64,000 nucleotides of DNA from JBEKHT01 sp049516595 (GCA_049516595.1 JBEKSY010000015.1:8797-72796); one strand, 5' to 3'. Shown: positions 49,292 through 58,796, counted from the stretch's first letter. A program made the numbers and translations. Notes: generated from the letters alone by a model not told the origin.

Positions 49292-51700
49292 ATGGATGAG
49301 AAGTCCCTGAAGGCCCTTGACCTCTCCAGCATTCTAGAGCGCCTGGCCGGACGGACCTCCTTTTCGGGCGGAAGGGACCTCGCTCTTCAGCTCACCCCCT
49401 CCAGCGATCCCCAGGAAGTCTCCCGTCGACTGCAGGAAACCAGTGAGGCAAGACGGCTGCTCTCGACCCAGGAGGGGATCTCCCTCGGCGGGGCTCGGGA
49501 GATCCGCCCGTTGGTCGAGGCCGCCAGCAAGGGGGCCCGGCTCTCACCCAGCGATCTCCTGCAGATCCGCGCAACTCTTTCAGCCGCACGGTCCTTGAAC
49601 CGCATCTTGACCCGGGCCCGGCAAGAGGCCCCCCACTTAGCAGAGATCGGCTGCAGGCTGCACGACAGCCCGCTGGTTGCCTCAGGGATCGATCGGGCCC
49701 TGGACGAAGAAGGGGAGGTCCTCGACCAAGCTTCGCAGCGCCTGGCCGGCCTGCGCAGCGAACTTCGCCGGACGCATGAACGTTTGATGGGCAGGTTGCA
49801 ACGCCTGCTGGGGGAGCACGCGGCTCATCTCCAGGAAAGCCTGATCACCCAACGAGAAGGACGCTATGTGGTCCCTCTTCGTTCCGAGTTCAAGGGCAAG
49901 CTGCGAGGCATCGTGCACGACCAGTCTGCCTCGGGGGCCACGCTCTTCATCGAACCCCTGGCAACGGTGGAAATGAACAACCAGTTGCGCGAGCTCCAGC
50001 TACTCGAGCAGGAGGAGCTGGAACGAATCCTCTCCGAACTTTCGCAACTGGTGGCCCGCCATGGGCAGGAGATCCGCGAGAGCGGAGAGGCTCTAGCCCA
50101 GGTTGACCTGATCCTGGCCAAGGCCGACCTGGCGGAGGCGATGAGGGCCTGCGAGCCCGTCCTGGTGGGTTGGAATCCCGGAACCGGGGAGGGCGCACGG
50201 GCTGAGGCCCCTGCCCCCGGTCGATCCCCTCTGGTCCTGCTCGGGGCGCGGCACCCCCTGCTAGATCCCCGCACCGTGGTTCCAATTGATCTTGTCCTTC
50301 GACCGGGAGTGTCAGCACTGGTAATCACAGGTCCGAACACCGGCGGCAAGACCGTGGCCCTGAAGACCGCCGGCCTGCTCGCGGCCATGGCGCAATGCGG
50401 ACTTCACATCCCGGCGGAGCCCGGGTCCCAGCTGGCGATCTTCGACTCCCTCCTGGCTGACATCGGTGACGAGCAGTCCATCCAGCAGTCGCTTTCGACC
50501 TTTTCGGCGCACATCCAGCAGATTGTCCGCATTCTCCAGCTGGCCACCTCGCTTTCCCTCGTTATTCTGGATGAGCTCGGTGCCGGCACCGATCCACAAG
50601 AGGGCTCGGCTCTGGCCCGCGCCATCCTCAGCGAGTTGATCCAGAGGAGGATCCCCACCCTGGTGGCGACCCACTACCCAGAGCTCAAAGCTTTCGCCTA
50701 CAGCGTGGAGGGCGTCGAGAACGCAAGCGTCGAGTTCGATCCGAATACCTTCCTTCCCACCTACCACCTCGCCCTCGGCCTGCCGGGCAAGTCCAATGCG
50801 CTCTCGATTGCCGGGCGGCTCGGGCTCAGCGCGCAGATCCTTCAGGAGGCCAGGGAAATGGTGTCCTCCTCCGATCTGCAGGTCGAGCAGCTGCTGGAGG
50901 AAATCCAGCGCGAGCGGGATGCCCTGCGGGCCGAAAGGAAACAGGCCTCTGCGGCGCGCAGAGAGGTCAGCCAGAAGGAGCAGGACCTGGCCAAGCGACT
51001 GGGCCGGATCGAGGGCGAACGCGAGAGGCTGCTCGAGGAAGCTCGCAGGCAAGCGGCCCGGGAGCTCGACGAGGTCCGCTCCGAATTGCGCGAGGTCCGC
51101 CGCAAGCTGCAGAGTCTTTCTTCCCCAGAAAAGGTCGCCCTCCTGACCCCCTCCCAGGACAAGCTCGAGCAACTTGAAAAGGGCTTGGAAGAAGCGGCCC
51201 CGCCCAGCCGACTGCCTGGGGTCGGAGGGAGGCCCCGCTCACTCCAGGTCGGGGATCGCGTGCGACTCCGCCGGCTGGGAATGGTGGGCCAGCTCGTAGC
51301 TCAGTCCGGGGATCAGGTAGAGATACAGGCTGGCGCGCTCCTCATTCGGGCTGAACTTCGCGATCTGGAGCTTCACGAGAACACCGGGCGGGAGACCGAG
51401 CCATCCGCCGGATCCCCGCCGGAGCCTTCCCTAGAGCTCCCGAGCTTTCCTTCCCCGGGGATCGAACTGGACCTGCGCGGAAAAACGGTCGACGAGGCCT
51501 TGCTGGAAGTCGAGCGCTATCTGGACGCGGCTTTTGTAGCCAAACTTCCGTGGGTGCGAATCATCCACGGCAAGGGGTCGGGCCGCCTGCGCGCAGCCGT
51601 TCGCGACCTGCTCGGGCACCACCCGCTCGTGGCCTCCACGGACTCCGCCGCCGAAAGCGAAGGCGGGGAAGGCGTCACCCTGGTGAAGCTACAAGCCTAG
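49292..51700 (+). CDS. mutS2: MutS2 ATPase/endonuclease
   Basis: About 802 residues (starts at 49268 or 49283 are also possible). There is a MutS-like core without the mismatch-binding domain, Walker A VITGPNTGGKTVALKT, Walker B LVILDELGAGTDP, a long coiled coil (about 520-620) and a C-terminal Smr domain with the catalytic pair LDLRG and IIHGKGSGRLR. The family suppresses homologous recombination, and in Bacillus it also splits collided ribosomes. Full length and intact motifs. Confidence 0.95.
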   Translation: MDEKSLKALDLSSILERLAGRTSFSGGRDLALQLTPSSDPQEVSRRLQETSEARRLLSTQEGISLGGAREIRPLVEAASKGARLSPSDLLQIRATLSAARSLNRILTRARQEAPHLAEIGCRLHDSPLVASGIDRALDEEGEVLDQASQRLAGLRSELRRTHERLMGRLQRLLGEHAAHLQESLITQREGRYVVPLRSEFKGKLRGIVHDQSASGATLFIEPLATVEMNNQLRELQLLEQEELERILSELSQLVARHGQEIRESGEALAQVDLILAKADLAEAMRACEPVLVGWNPGTGEGARAEAPAPGRSPLVLLGARHPLLDPRTVVPIDLVLRPGVSALVITGPNTGGKTVALKTAGLLAAMAQCGLHIPAEPGSQLAIFDSLLADIGDEQSIQQSLSTFSAHIQQIVRILQLATSLSLVILDELGAGTDPQEGSALARAILSELIQRRIPTLVATHYPELKAFAYSVEGVENASVEFDPNTFLPTYHLALGLPGKSNALSIAGRLGLSAQILQEAREMVSSSDLQVEQLLEEIQRERDALRAERKQASAARREVSQKEQDLAKRLGRIEGERERLLEEARRQAARELDEVRSELREVRRKLQSLSSPEKVALLTPSQDKLEQLEKGLEEAAPPSRLPGVGGRPRSLQVGDRVRLRRLGMVGQLVAQSGDQVEIQAGALLIRAELRDLELHENTGRETEPSAGSPPEPSLELPSFPSPGIELDLRGKTVDEALLEVERYLDAAFVAKLPWVRIIHGKGSGRLRAAVRDLLGHHPLVASTDSAAESEGGEGVTLVKLQA

Positions 51701-51733
51701 AGGCCGTCTACGGGAGAGCCGTTCTGGACCCCG

Positions 51734-51742
51734 TGATATACT
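51734..51742 (+). promoter_or_regulatory. Extended -10 promoter before the selenoprotein gene
   Basis: TGATATACT combines the extended TGn element with a near-consensus -10 TATACT (51737-51742). Transcription would start near 51749, leaving a 27-nt leader that holds AGGAG. No -35 match is visible. Confidence 0.5.
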
Positions 51743-51775
51743 CGCGCGCAAATCCGGTTGACACAGGAGAACGAC

Positions 51776-52036
51776 ATGCACGAAATCGAGATTGTCTATT
51801 GTGCGGTTTGACACTACACGGAACGCGCTGTCAGTCTGACAGCCGAACTGCTTGGCAAGCACGAGTCCCAGGTTTCCGGTATCCGCCTGGTCCCCTCGGA
51901 CGGAGGTCGCTTTGAAGTGAGCTTGGACTCCCGGCTCCTTTACTCCAAACTGGCGACCCATCGCCACCCGGAACCTGGCGAGATTGCAAGGCTGGTAGCC
52001 AAGGAACTGGGCGAATCCCAGCCCCCTGGGAATTGA
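51776..52036 (+). CDS. SelW-like (Rdx family) selenoprotein, UGA as selenocysteine
   Basis: An 86-residue thioredoxin-like protein whose codon 12 is TGA (51809-51811). The N terminus reads MHEIEIVYCAV, then the UGA, then HYTERAVSLTAELL. Selenocysteine thus falls on the second position of a C-x-x-U redox motif (C9, U12) after the first beta strand, as in the SelW/SelT/SelH group. After the UGA the frame stays open for 74 codons with a normal Rdx pattern (VSGIRLVPSDGGRFEV, LLYSKLATHRHPEPGEI) to TGA 52034-52036. AGGAG lies 6 nt before the ATG. The SECIS-like hairpin at 51825-51845 supports recoding. It is missed by standard gene calling. trpS follows 22 nt later. Confidence 0.9.
51825..51845 (+). 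promoter_or_regulatory. Bacterial SECIS element
   Basis: Arms GCTGTC (51827-51832) and GACAGC (51838-51843) enclose the loop AGTCT, starting 21 nt after the UGA; an A-T pair can extend the stem to leave a GTC triloop. Outer bases G51825 and C44/G45 may add a pair with a bulge. From memory, the E. coli fdhF SECIS has the similar apical part GCAGGTCTGC at about the same distance, with a GU in the loop needed for SelB. Confidence 0.78.
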
Positions 52037-52058
52037 CCCTATCCAAGAAGGGCAACTG

Positions 52059-53045
52059 ATGGTCGGGAAGGGACGCGTTTTCTCGGGCGCCCGCCCAACC
52101 GGGCGCCAGCATCTGGGCAACTACCTGGGAGCCATCCAGAACTATGTGGCTCTTCAGGCGGACTATGACTGCGTCTATTGCATCGTTGACCTGCATGCCC
52201 TGACCACCCTCGAGGAGTTTGGGGAGCTGCGCGACAACACGGCCCAGATGGCGCTGGATTGGCTGGCGGCCGGAATTGATCCTGAAAAATCAATCGTCTT
52301 TGTGCAAAGCCGTGTCCCCCAGGTCACCGAACTGCATACCATCCTTTCTATGTTCGTCCCTCTGGGCAAGCTGACGGACCTTCCGACCTTCAAGGAAAAG
52401 GCTCGCTTGCAGCCCCATAACATCAACTACGGTCTGGTTGGGTACCCGGTGCTGATGGCGGCGGATATTGCTCTCTACAAGGCGGACACGGTCCCAGTCG
52501 GAATCGATCAGGAAAGTCACATCGAATTCACCCGCGAGGTGGTCCGGGCCTTCAACTTCCGGGTGGGCCGCCCGGTCTTGATCGAGCCCCAAATGAAGAC
52601 GACAGTGTTCCCGAAGGTCCTGGGCACTGACGGACAGCAGAAAATGAGCAAGAGTCTGAACAACCACATCGAGCTGGCGCTCACCCCAGAGGAGACCATG
52701 CAACGGGTGATGACCATGGTGACCGACCCCCAGCGGACCCATCGTCACATCCCGGGCCGTCCGGAAGTCTGCAACGTCTTCACCCTGCATCACACCTTCA
52801 CGCCAGCAGCCGAGGTCGACCAAATCGAGCGCGACTGCCGCTCCGCGGTCCTGGGATGCGTGGATTGCAAACGCAGGCTGGCGGAGGGGATCAACTCCGA
52901 ACTGGCCCCCTTCCGCGATCGACGTGAGGCTCTCGCGCGAGATCCCTCGCGCGTTTGGGACGTCCTGGCCGATGGGGCCAGACGCGCCTCGCAGATTGCC
53001 ACCCGCACGATTGCGGAAGTCCGCGACGCCATCGGACTGCCCTAG
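52059..53045 (+). CDS. trpS: Tryptophanyl-tRNA synthetase
   Basis: A 328-residue class I synthetase. The HIGH-like motif is in GARPTGRQHLGNYLGAI, followed by the GxDQ-like VGIDQESHIEFTREV and KMSKS (QQKMSKSLNN). Normal length for the family. It starts 22 nt after the selenoprotein stop and probably shares its transcript. Its charging of Trp gains interest here because a Trp-containing signal peptide is proposed in this window, but no link is visible. Confidence 0.96.
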   Translation: MVGKGRVFSGARPTGRQHLGNYLGAIQNYVALQADYDCVYCIVDLHALTTLEEFGELRDNTAQMALDWLAAGIDPEKSIVFVQSRVPQVTELHTILSMFVPLGKLTDLPTFKEKARLQPHNINYGLVGYPVLMAADIALYKADTVPVGIDQESHIEFTREVVRAFNFRVGRPVLIEPQMKTTVFPKVLGTDGQQKMSKSLNNHIELALTPEETMQRVMTMVTDPQRTHRHIPGRPEVCNVFTLHHTFTPAAEVDQIERDCRSAVLGCVDCKRRLAEGINSELAPFRDRREALARDPSRVWDVLADGARRASQIATRTIAEVRDAIGLP

Positions 53046-53095
53046 GTGCGACCGTTCTGCATCCCCCGCCCAGGGTTTCCAGAAACGGAACTGAG

Positions 53096-53545
53096 ATGCG
53101 AGCGATCCTCCAAAGGGTCTCTCGAGCCAAAGTCACGGTAGCCGGCCAGGTCGTGGCCGAGATCGGCTCGGGCTATGTCATTCTCTTGGGAATTGGGCAA
53201 ACCGACGCCATGGAGGAGGCCGACAAACTGGCCGAAAAGTGCGCGGAACTGCGCCTGTTCTCGGATGATCAAGGCAAGACCAACTTGTCGATTCGCGACG
53301 TCCGCGGCGAGGCCTTGGTCATCTCGCAGTTCACGTTGTTGGCCGATACCCGCCGAGGGCGGCGACCCTCCTTCGTGGAGGCCGCCTCCCCGGCAGCGGC
53401 TAGACCGTTGTTCGAGCACTTCGCCAAACGGATGAACGAGCTGGGGGTGCCCGCCCGCAGCGGGGTGTTCGGCGCTCACATGCTGGTCGATATTCAAAAC
53501 GACGGGCCGTTCACGCTGATCCTCGATCAGCTGCCCGCAGAGTAA
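53096..53545 (+). CDS. dtd: D-aminoacyl-tRNA deacylase
   Basis: A 149-residue DTD that removes D-amino acids from tRNA. The start MRAILQRVSRAKVTVAG, the SQFTLLAD motif and the C-terminal SGVFGAHMLVDIQNDGPFT segment (NxGPxT-like DGPFT) form the active site. ATG 53096 fits the family start exactly. It is 50 nt after trpS and convergent with era. Confidence 0.95.
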   Translation: MRAILQRVSRAKVTVAGQVVAEIGSGYVILLGIGQTDAMEEADKLAEKCAELRLFSDDQGKTNLSIRDVRGEALVISQFTLLADTRRGRRPSFVEAASPAAARPLFEHFAKRMNELGVPARSGVFGAHMLVDIQNDGPFTLILDQLPAE

Positions 53546-53573
53546 GCCGGCGGGTCCGGCCCGGCTGAGTCTC

Positions 53574-54494
53574 CTAACTCTGCCGAGGCGCTCGGAATCC
53601 AAGGCGCCGCAGCAGGCCCTCTCTTTCCCGCCAGTTCGGGTAGACCTTAACTCTCATGGAAAGGAACAGGTTGCGGCCCAACGCCGACTCGATTTCGCGG
53701 CGAGCTTGAATGCCAATCTGCTTCAGCCTCTGCCCTCCCTTGCCGATCAGGATCGGCTTGTGGCTCTCCTTCTCCACGATCAAGGTCGCGGCCACGAAAG
53801 TCTTGCCCTGCGGGCGCTCACGGAACTGATCGACACGCACCGCCAAGCCGTGCGGGACCTCCTCCCGCAGGTAACAGAGAGCCGCCTCCCGAATCAACTC
53901 ACTGACGATCTCTCGTTCACTTGTTTCCGTGACCTGATCCTCCGGGTAGAGGGCCTGCCCGAGGGGCAGCCGACCGAGAGTAGCCGCGAGCAACTCGGGT
54001 ACACCCTTGCCCGAGGTGGCGCAGATCTCCAGCACCGGCGCCTCCGCTAGGACGCGGCGGGCCTCCCCCGCCAATCTTTCACGATTCGCCGGAGGAGCGA
54101 GGTCCGTTTTGTTGAGAACCACCAGGACCTTCTCGCGAACCCCTGGCGCTCCAAGCCGCTCCGCCACAAGCCGGTCGTCTGCCTGCGCAGGGCGGCTGGC
54201 ATCCAGGATCCACAAGATCACATCCGCGTCTTCCAGGGCCTGCTGGGCAGTGCGCGCCATGAACTCGCCGAGCCGGTCGCGAGGGAAATGAAACCCGGGG
54301 GTGTCGACCAAGACGGCCTGGGCACTGGGCAGGGTAAGGATTCCGATCTGACGGACACGAGTCGTCTGAGGCCGGGGAGAGACCGCGGCCAGCTTCTGCC
54401 CCACCAGAGAGTTGAGCAGGGTCGACTTGCCCACATTCGGACGGCCGAGAAGGGCCACCACCCCGGATCGGTAAGTGCTTGTCTGCTCTGCCAT
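53574..54494 (-). CDS. era: GTPase Era
   Basis: A 306-residue GTPase acting in 30S subunit maturation. G1 GRPNVGKSTLLNSLVG, G3 DTPGFHFP, G4 NKTD and a C-terminal KH domain (LIVEKESHKPILIGKGGQRLKQIG) are all seen. The KH domain recognises the 16S 3' end. Single gene on the minus strand, after the beta-oxidation operon. Confidence 0.95.
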   Translation of the reverse strand: MAEQTSTYRSGVVALLGRPNVGKSTLLNSLVGQKLAAVSPRPQTTRVRQIGILTLPSAQAVLVDTPGFHFPRDRLGEFMARTAQQALEDADVILWILDASRPAQADDRLVAERLGAPGVREKVLVVLNKTDLAPPANRERLAGEARRVLAEAPVLEICATSGKGVPELLAATLGRLPLGQALYPEDQVTETSEREIVSELIREAALCYLREEVPHGLAVRVDQFRERPQGKTFVAATLIVEKESHKPILIGKGGQRLKQIGIQARREIESALGRNLFLSMRVKVYPNWREREGLLRRLGFRAPRQS

Positions 54495-54614
54495 TCGTCT
54501 GCCATTGTAATCGCCGGAGCTGGACTATCCCGATCCTCGGCCCTTCCTCCCAAACAGTGCGCACCCGGCAGGGCGACCTGCGGGGTGCGCACGAGGAGCC
54601 CAGACCAGCGTGCC

Positions 54615-54944
54615 CTACGGCTTCTTGAAGTACCCCATCAATTTCATGGAGAGACCCAGATCGCCGGCCAGCTTGAGCTTCCCCTGTGCAAAGGCGGCCA
54701 TCCCGTCGAGAGTCCCCGTCACAATCGAGTTGAAGTCCTCCATCGTGGAGGTCAACGTGAGCTTTGGGGTAGGCACGGTCCCCGGAGCGACCGTGCACTT
54801 GCCATTGCCCAAAGTCATCACCCAGTCACCGCCTCCCTCACCGGTCAGGTGAAACTGGATCACGGCGCTCACGCCCGCCGCCTTCTCGGGAAGGAAGTTG
54901 GCAGCCATTCCCTCCAAGATCTGTTTGGACGATAGACCGGCCAT
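54615..54944 (-). CDS. SCP2-like sterol/acyl carrier domain protein
   Basis: A 109-residue protein that is just an SCP2 domain: QILEGMAANFLPEKAAGVSAVIQFHLTGEGGGDW then LTLTSTMEDFNSIVTGTLDGMAAFAQGKLKLAGDLGLSM-type ending, split here across the domain. Such proteins bind acyl-CoA or lipids. ATG 54944 has AAGGAGG 5 nt upstream. It ends the beta-oxidation operon, which suggests a fatty acyl carrier role. Confidence 0.85.
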   Translation of the reverse strand: MAGLSSKQILEGMAANFLPEKAAGVSAVIQFHLTGEGGGDWVMTLGNGKCTVAPGTVPTPKLTLTSTMEDFNSIVTGTLDGMAAFAQGKLKLAGDLGLSMKLMGYFKKP

Positions 54945-54975
54945 GCATGCCTCCTTAGGCTGGGCCCGAATTCCG

Positions 54976-56277
54976 CTATGAACTGAGGTTCTCGAAAACT
55001 CCCGCTGCTCCCATGCCGCCACCGATGCACATCGTGACCAGGCCATACCGGGCGCGCCGCCGTTTCATCTCATATAGGATTTGGGTGGCCAGCTTCGCAC
55101 CCGTGCAACCCAGAGGATGCCCCAGGGCGATGGCACCCCCGTTGACGTTCACCTTTTCCGGGTCGAGCTCCAAAGTACGGATGACGGCAAGGCTCTGGGC
55201 CGCAAAAGCCTCATTCAGCTCGATCAGGTCGATATCCTCGGCCCTGAGCCCGGCGCGCTCCAGGGCCCTCGGAACCGCAGCGATCGGACCCACGCCCATG
55301 ATCTCGGGAGGCACCCCCCGGACCGCAAAGGCCACGTAGCGGCCCAGCGGCTTGAGGCCGAGCGTATCGGCGCGCTTTGCCTCCATGAGCACGAGAGCCG
55401 CCGCCCCATCCGATGTCTGCGAAGAATTCCCTGCGGTCACCGTCCCGCCTTGCAGGAACGCCGCCTTGAGGCGCGAGAGGGCCTCGAGGTTGGTATCCCG
55501 GCGGGGCCCTTCGTCCATCTCAAACCGGAACTTGCGCACCGCGAGCCGATCTTCCTCGTCCAGTGCGGCAACCTCGACCTCCAGAGGGAAGATTCCCTCC
55601 GCGAATCTTCCCGCTGCCTGAGCCGCCACGGCTTTCTCGTGACTTCTCAAGGAGAATTGGTCTTGATCCTCGCGGCTTACTTTGTACTCCTTAGCCACGC
55701 GTTCAGCCGTCAGGCCCATATTGAGATAGACCCCCGGCCAATCCAGGGCAAATTGAGGATTGGGACTGAACTTGTTTCCCGTCATGGGGACCATGCTCAT
55801 GGACTCCGTGCCCCCCACGACGACGACCTCCGACTGGCCCGAAAGAATCTCCTGGGCCCCCATCGCGAGCGTTTGCAGCCCCGAGGAGCAAAATCGGTTA
55901 ACCGTAGCCCCGGGAACCTCGACCGGCAGCCCCGCCCTCAAGGCGGAGATCCGCCCGACGTTCAACCCTTGCTCACCCTCGGGGAAAGCACAGCCGATCA
56001 GCACATCGTCGATCAGCTGGGGGTCAAAGGAGCCAGCCCGTCGGTAAGCCTCACGTATCGCCGCCGCTGCCATCTCATCCGGGCGGACGGTGCGCAGCGA
56101 CCCGCGGGGCGCTCTGCCCACCGCGGTTCGGGCCGCCGAGACGATGACCACCTCGCGCGCCGAGGGAACCCGCGAGGTGAGTGGGCGAGACGGCCGCCTG
56201 GCTCGGCCGGGCCCAGGCCGACCCTGGCTGCTCCTTCCTGTGCGAGTTTTCGATGCCTGGACTTTCGTCGCTGGCAT
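54976..56277 (-). CDS. fadA: Acetyl-CoA acyltransferase (thiolase)
   Basis: A 433-residue thiolase for the last step of beta-oxidation. The acylated Cys is in VNRFCSSGLQ, with NEAFAAQ, GHPLGCTGAK and the second Cys in CIGGGMG. The first 40 residues are a basic Ser/Arg-rich extension absent from most thiolases; GGAGGTGATCC right before ATG 56277 supports it as translated, but a later start is possible. It follows fadB by 53 nt. Confidence 0.93.
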   Translation of the reverse strand: MPATKVQASKTRTGRSSQGRPGPGRARRPSRPLTSRVPSAREVVIVSAARTAVGRAPRGSLRTVRPDEMAAAAIREAYRRAGSFDPQLIDDVLIGCAFPEGEQGLNVGRISALRAGLPVEVPGATVNRFCSSGLQTLAMGAQEILSGQSEVVVVGGTESMSMVPMTGNKFSPNPQFALDWPGVYLNMGLTAERVAKEYKVSREDQDQFSLRSHEKAVAAQAAGRFAEGIFPLEVEVAALDEEDRLAVRKFRFEMDEGPRRDTNLEALSRLKAAFLQGGTVTAGNSSQTSDGAAALVLMEAKRADTLGLKPLGRYVAFAVRGVPPEIMGVGPIAAVPRALERAGLRAEDIDLIELNEAFAAQSLAVIRTLELDPEKVNVNGGAIALGHPLGCTGAKLATQILYEMKRRRARYGLVTMCIGGGMGAAGVFENLSS

Positions 56278-56330
56278 GGATCACCTCCTACCTCTTCCTG
56301 GCCCTGTCCGCTGGGGACAGCGCTCGCCTT

Positions 56331-58754
56331 TCAATTGCGTAGCGGTTTCCCGGTCTGGAGCATGTGCCAGATCCTCTCCTGGGTGCGGACCTCTCCGCAC
56401 AGCGACAGGAAGGCCTCACACTCCAAGTCCAAGAAGTACTGTTCGTCCACCCAATCCGGGGCCGTAAGATCCCCGCCGCAAAGAACCCGCGCCAGGTGTG
56501 TCCCGACCACAACGTCGTATTCCGTGACCGCCGCGCTTTCCCGATACATGTACAGGCCCACGCGTATGGCGGACATGGCATCCCGGCCCGCGGCATACAC
56601 TTTGAATGGGATGGGCGGACGGTACCCGGCTTGAGCCAGGTGAAGGGCCTCCTCCTTCGCCTCCGCGAGCAGATGGGCTCGATTCATCACCAGGCGGTTC
56701 TCGGGGGAAAGGAAGCCGAGCCTGCGCGCCTCCTCTGCGGAGGTGGAGACTCGGGCCTGACCCACGGTTTCAAAGATCCTCTGCAGGGCCGGCAGGGGGT
56801 CCGCACCCCGGTTCTGCACTACGGGGCTTACCAGGCGCCGGACCATCTCCTTGCTGCCCCCTCCCGCCGGGATCAGCCCGACCCCGACCTCGACCAATCC
56901 CAAGTACCCTTCGGCGGCCACCACCGCATGGGGCGAGGCCATGGTGATCTCGCAGCCACCGCCCAGCGCCATGCCTGCCGGGGCCGCAATGACGGGGCGG
57001 CTGGCATAGCGAATGCGCATGTTGATTTGCTGAAACTGGCGGATGCCTTGCTCCAGCAGGTCCCAGGCTTTGTTCTGCGCAGCCACCCCCACATAAGCCA
57101 GGTTGGCTCCGACACAGAAGTTGTCCGCCTCATTGCCGATCACGAGGCCTTCGAACTCCCCCGCCTCCAGTCGGTCCAGGGAACGAGAAAGCATTTCCCA
57201 GATGTCTGTGTCCAGGGCATTCATCTTGGTGTGGAATTCGACGCACGCCACGCCCTGCCCCAGATCGACCAGCGAAGCGCCATCATTCTGCGCCAGAACC
57301 CCACCCGATTCGGATTTCCTCACGCTCAGTGCGATCTCGGAGCGATTGCCCGCGATGTCCCGGTATCCTTTGCGGACCGGTTCGTACACGCCGACCCGAC
57401 GCACGCCTGCGCGGGCGTAGAAGGTCTCATTCCCCGAGGCGAGCATTTCCTTAACCCAGGGAGCGGGGGGCGTGCCTGCGGCCTCCATTTGCTTGACAGT
57501 CTGGCGCACCCCCAGTGCGTCCCAGGTCTCGAAAGGTCCCTGATCGTGGGTGAACCCCCAGCGCATGGCCTGATCCACGGCCAGTGGCGAGTCGGCAATT
57601 TCCGGGAGGCGATGGGAGGCGTAGGCCAAGCCGTAGCAGGTAGAAGCTCGCAGCAGGTCGGCCGCGCGGTCTTCACCGGCCAGCAAGACCTTCAGTCGCT
57701 CGGCGAGCGGCTCAATGTCTTTGGCACGCCCGACGGAGTCAAACCGCGGTTTGGCCGGCGGCTCGTACTCGAAGGTCTTCAGGTTCAGGGACCAGAATTC
57801 TCGGACCCCGTCCTTGCGGACCTCCTTGTAGAAGCCCTGCCCGCTCTTGCCGCCGAGCCAGTTGTTGTCCACCATCCTCTTCAGCAGAGTCAGGACGGGC
57901 TGGGAGATCAGAAGTTCGCGCGATTCGTCGTCGGGCACGACCGGGTACAAATTGCGGATGACGTGGTAGAGCACATCGATTCCCACCAAGTCAAAGAGAC
58001 GGAAGGTGGCGGTCCTGGGATGCCCGATCAAGGGTCCGGTGAGGGCATCCACCTCGTCCACGCTGTACCCGTTGCGCAGGGCGTAGTCGATAACAAACAG
58101 CCCCTCCATGGTCCCTACCCGGTTGGCGATGAAGTTGGGGGTGTCCTTGCAGACGACGACCCCTTTTCCCAAGCGCTTCTCGCCAATCCTGCTCATGAAG
58201 TCCACCACCTCGGGCGAGGTGTCGGAGGTGGGGATCAGCTCCAGCAGACGCAGATAGCGTGGTGGGTTGAAGAAGTGAGTACCCAGGAAATGGCGACGGA
58301 ACTCCGCTGTTCGGCCGTCCGCAATACTCGCCACCGGGATCCCGGAGGTATTCGTGCTGACGATCGCGCCTTCCGCCTGCACTTTCTCCAGCCGGGCCAT
58401 GAGGTCACGCTTGTTCTCCAGGTTTTCGATGATGGCTTCCAGGATCCAGTCTACTTCCTTGAGCTTCTCAAGATCGTCCTCTAGGTTTCCAATCGTGATG
58501 CGGGCCGCGAGTTCCGGTACAAAGAAATCGGCGGGCCTGGACTTGAGGGATCGGTCCAAGCCCAACCGCGGGAACCGGTTGCGGACCTCTTTGTCCGAAA
58601 GGGCAAGTCCCTTCTTCTTCTCTTCGGCGGTGAGCTGGGGCGGAACGATGTCCAGCAGCAGGACCGAGATCCCGGCGTTGGCCAGATGGGCCGCCAGGGC
58701 GGCGCCCATCGTGCCCGCTCCGATCACCGCAGCGCGTCGCATGGTGTAGGTCAT
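56331..58754 (-). CDS. fadB: 3-hydroxyacyl-CoA dehydrogenase/enoyl-CoA hydratase fusion
   Basis: An 807-residue bifunctional enzyme. The N terminus is the NAD-binding dehydrogenase (AVIGAGTMGAALAAHLANAG; VSTNTSGIPVASIA; THFFNPPRYLRLLELIP), and the hydratase-isomerase fold lies at about 495-700 (NFCVGANLAYVG, AAPAGMALGGGCEITMA). This order is reversed relative to E. coli FadB, as found in Actinobacteria, Deinococcus and Chloroflexota. AAAGGAGG precedes the ATG. Confidence 0.94.
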   Translation of the reverse strand: MTYTMRRAAVIGAGTMGAALAAHLANAGISVLLLDIVPPQLTAEEKKKGLALSDKEVRNRFPRLGLDRSLKSRPADFFVPELAARITIGNLEDDLEKLKEVDWILEAIIENLENKRDLMARLEKVQAEGAIVSTNTSGIPVASIADGRTAEFRRHFLGTHFFNPPRYLRLLELIPTSDTSPEVVDFMSRIGEKRLGKGVVVCKDTPNFIANRVGTMEGLFVIDYALRNGYSVDEVDALTGPLIGHPRTATFRLFDLVGIDVLYHVIRNLYPVVPDDESRELLISQPVLTLLKRMVDNNWLGGKSGQGFYKEVRKDGVREFWSLNLKTFEYEPPAKPRFDSVGRAKDIEPLAERLKVLLAGEDRAADLLRASTCYGLAYASHRLPEIADSPLAVDQAMRWGFTHDQGPFETWDALGVRQTVKQMEAAGTPPAPWVKEMLASGNETFYARAGVRRVGVYEPVRKGYRDIAGNRSEIALSVRKSESGGVLAQNDGASLVDLGQGVACVEFHTKMNALDTDIWEMLSRSLDRLEAGEFEGLVIGNEADNFCVGANLAYVGVAAQNKAWDLLEQGIRQFQQINMRIRYASRPVIAAPAGMALGGGCEITMASPHAVVAAEGYLGLVEVGVGLIPAGGGSKEMVRRLVSPVVQNRGADPLPALQRIFETVGQARVSTSAEEARRLGFLSPENRLVMNRAHLLAEAKEEALHLAQAGYRPPIPFKVYAAGRDAMSAIRVGLYMYRESAAVTEYDVVVGTHLARVLCGGDLTAPDWVDEQYFLDLECEAFLSLCGEVRTQERIWHMLQTGKPLRN

Positions 58755-58796
58755 CGTGGCCTCCTTTCAGAGGTTGGTCGCACTCGCCGGGAAGGC

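Noticed and set aside
51776..51811. The selenoprotein gene as a pseudogene or frameshift
   Set aside because: The UGA falls exactly on the second redox position of C-x-x-U, the same frame carries the whole domain, and a SECIS-like hairpin follows. A random stop would not explain all three.
56364..58484. A 706-codon open frame on the plus strand
   Set aside because: It lies fully opposite fadB, whose dehydrogenase and hydratase motifs are intact. The frame has no ribosome binding site and no domain; it is a codon-bias shadow in GC-rich DNA.
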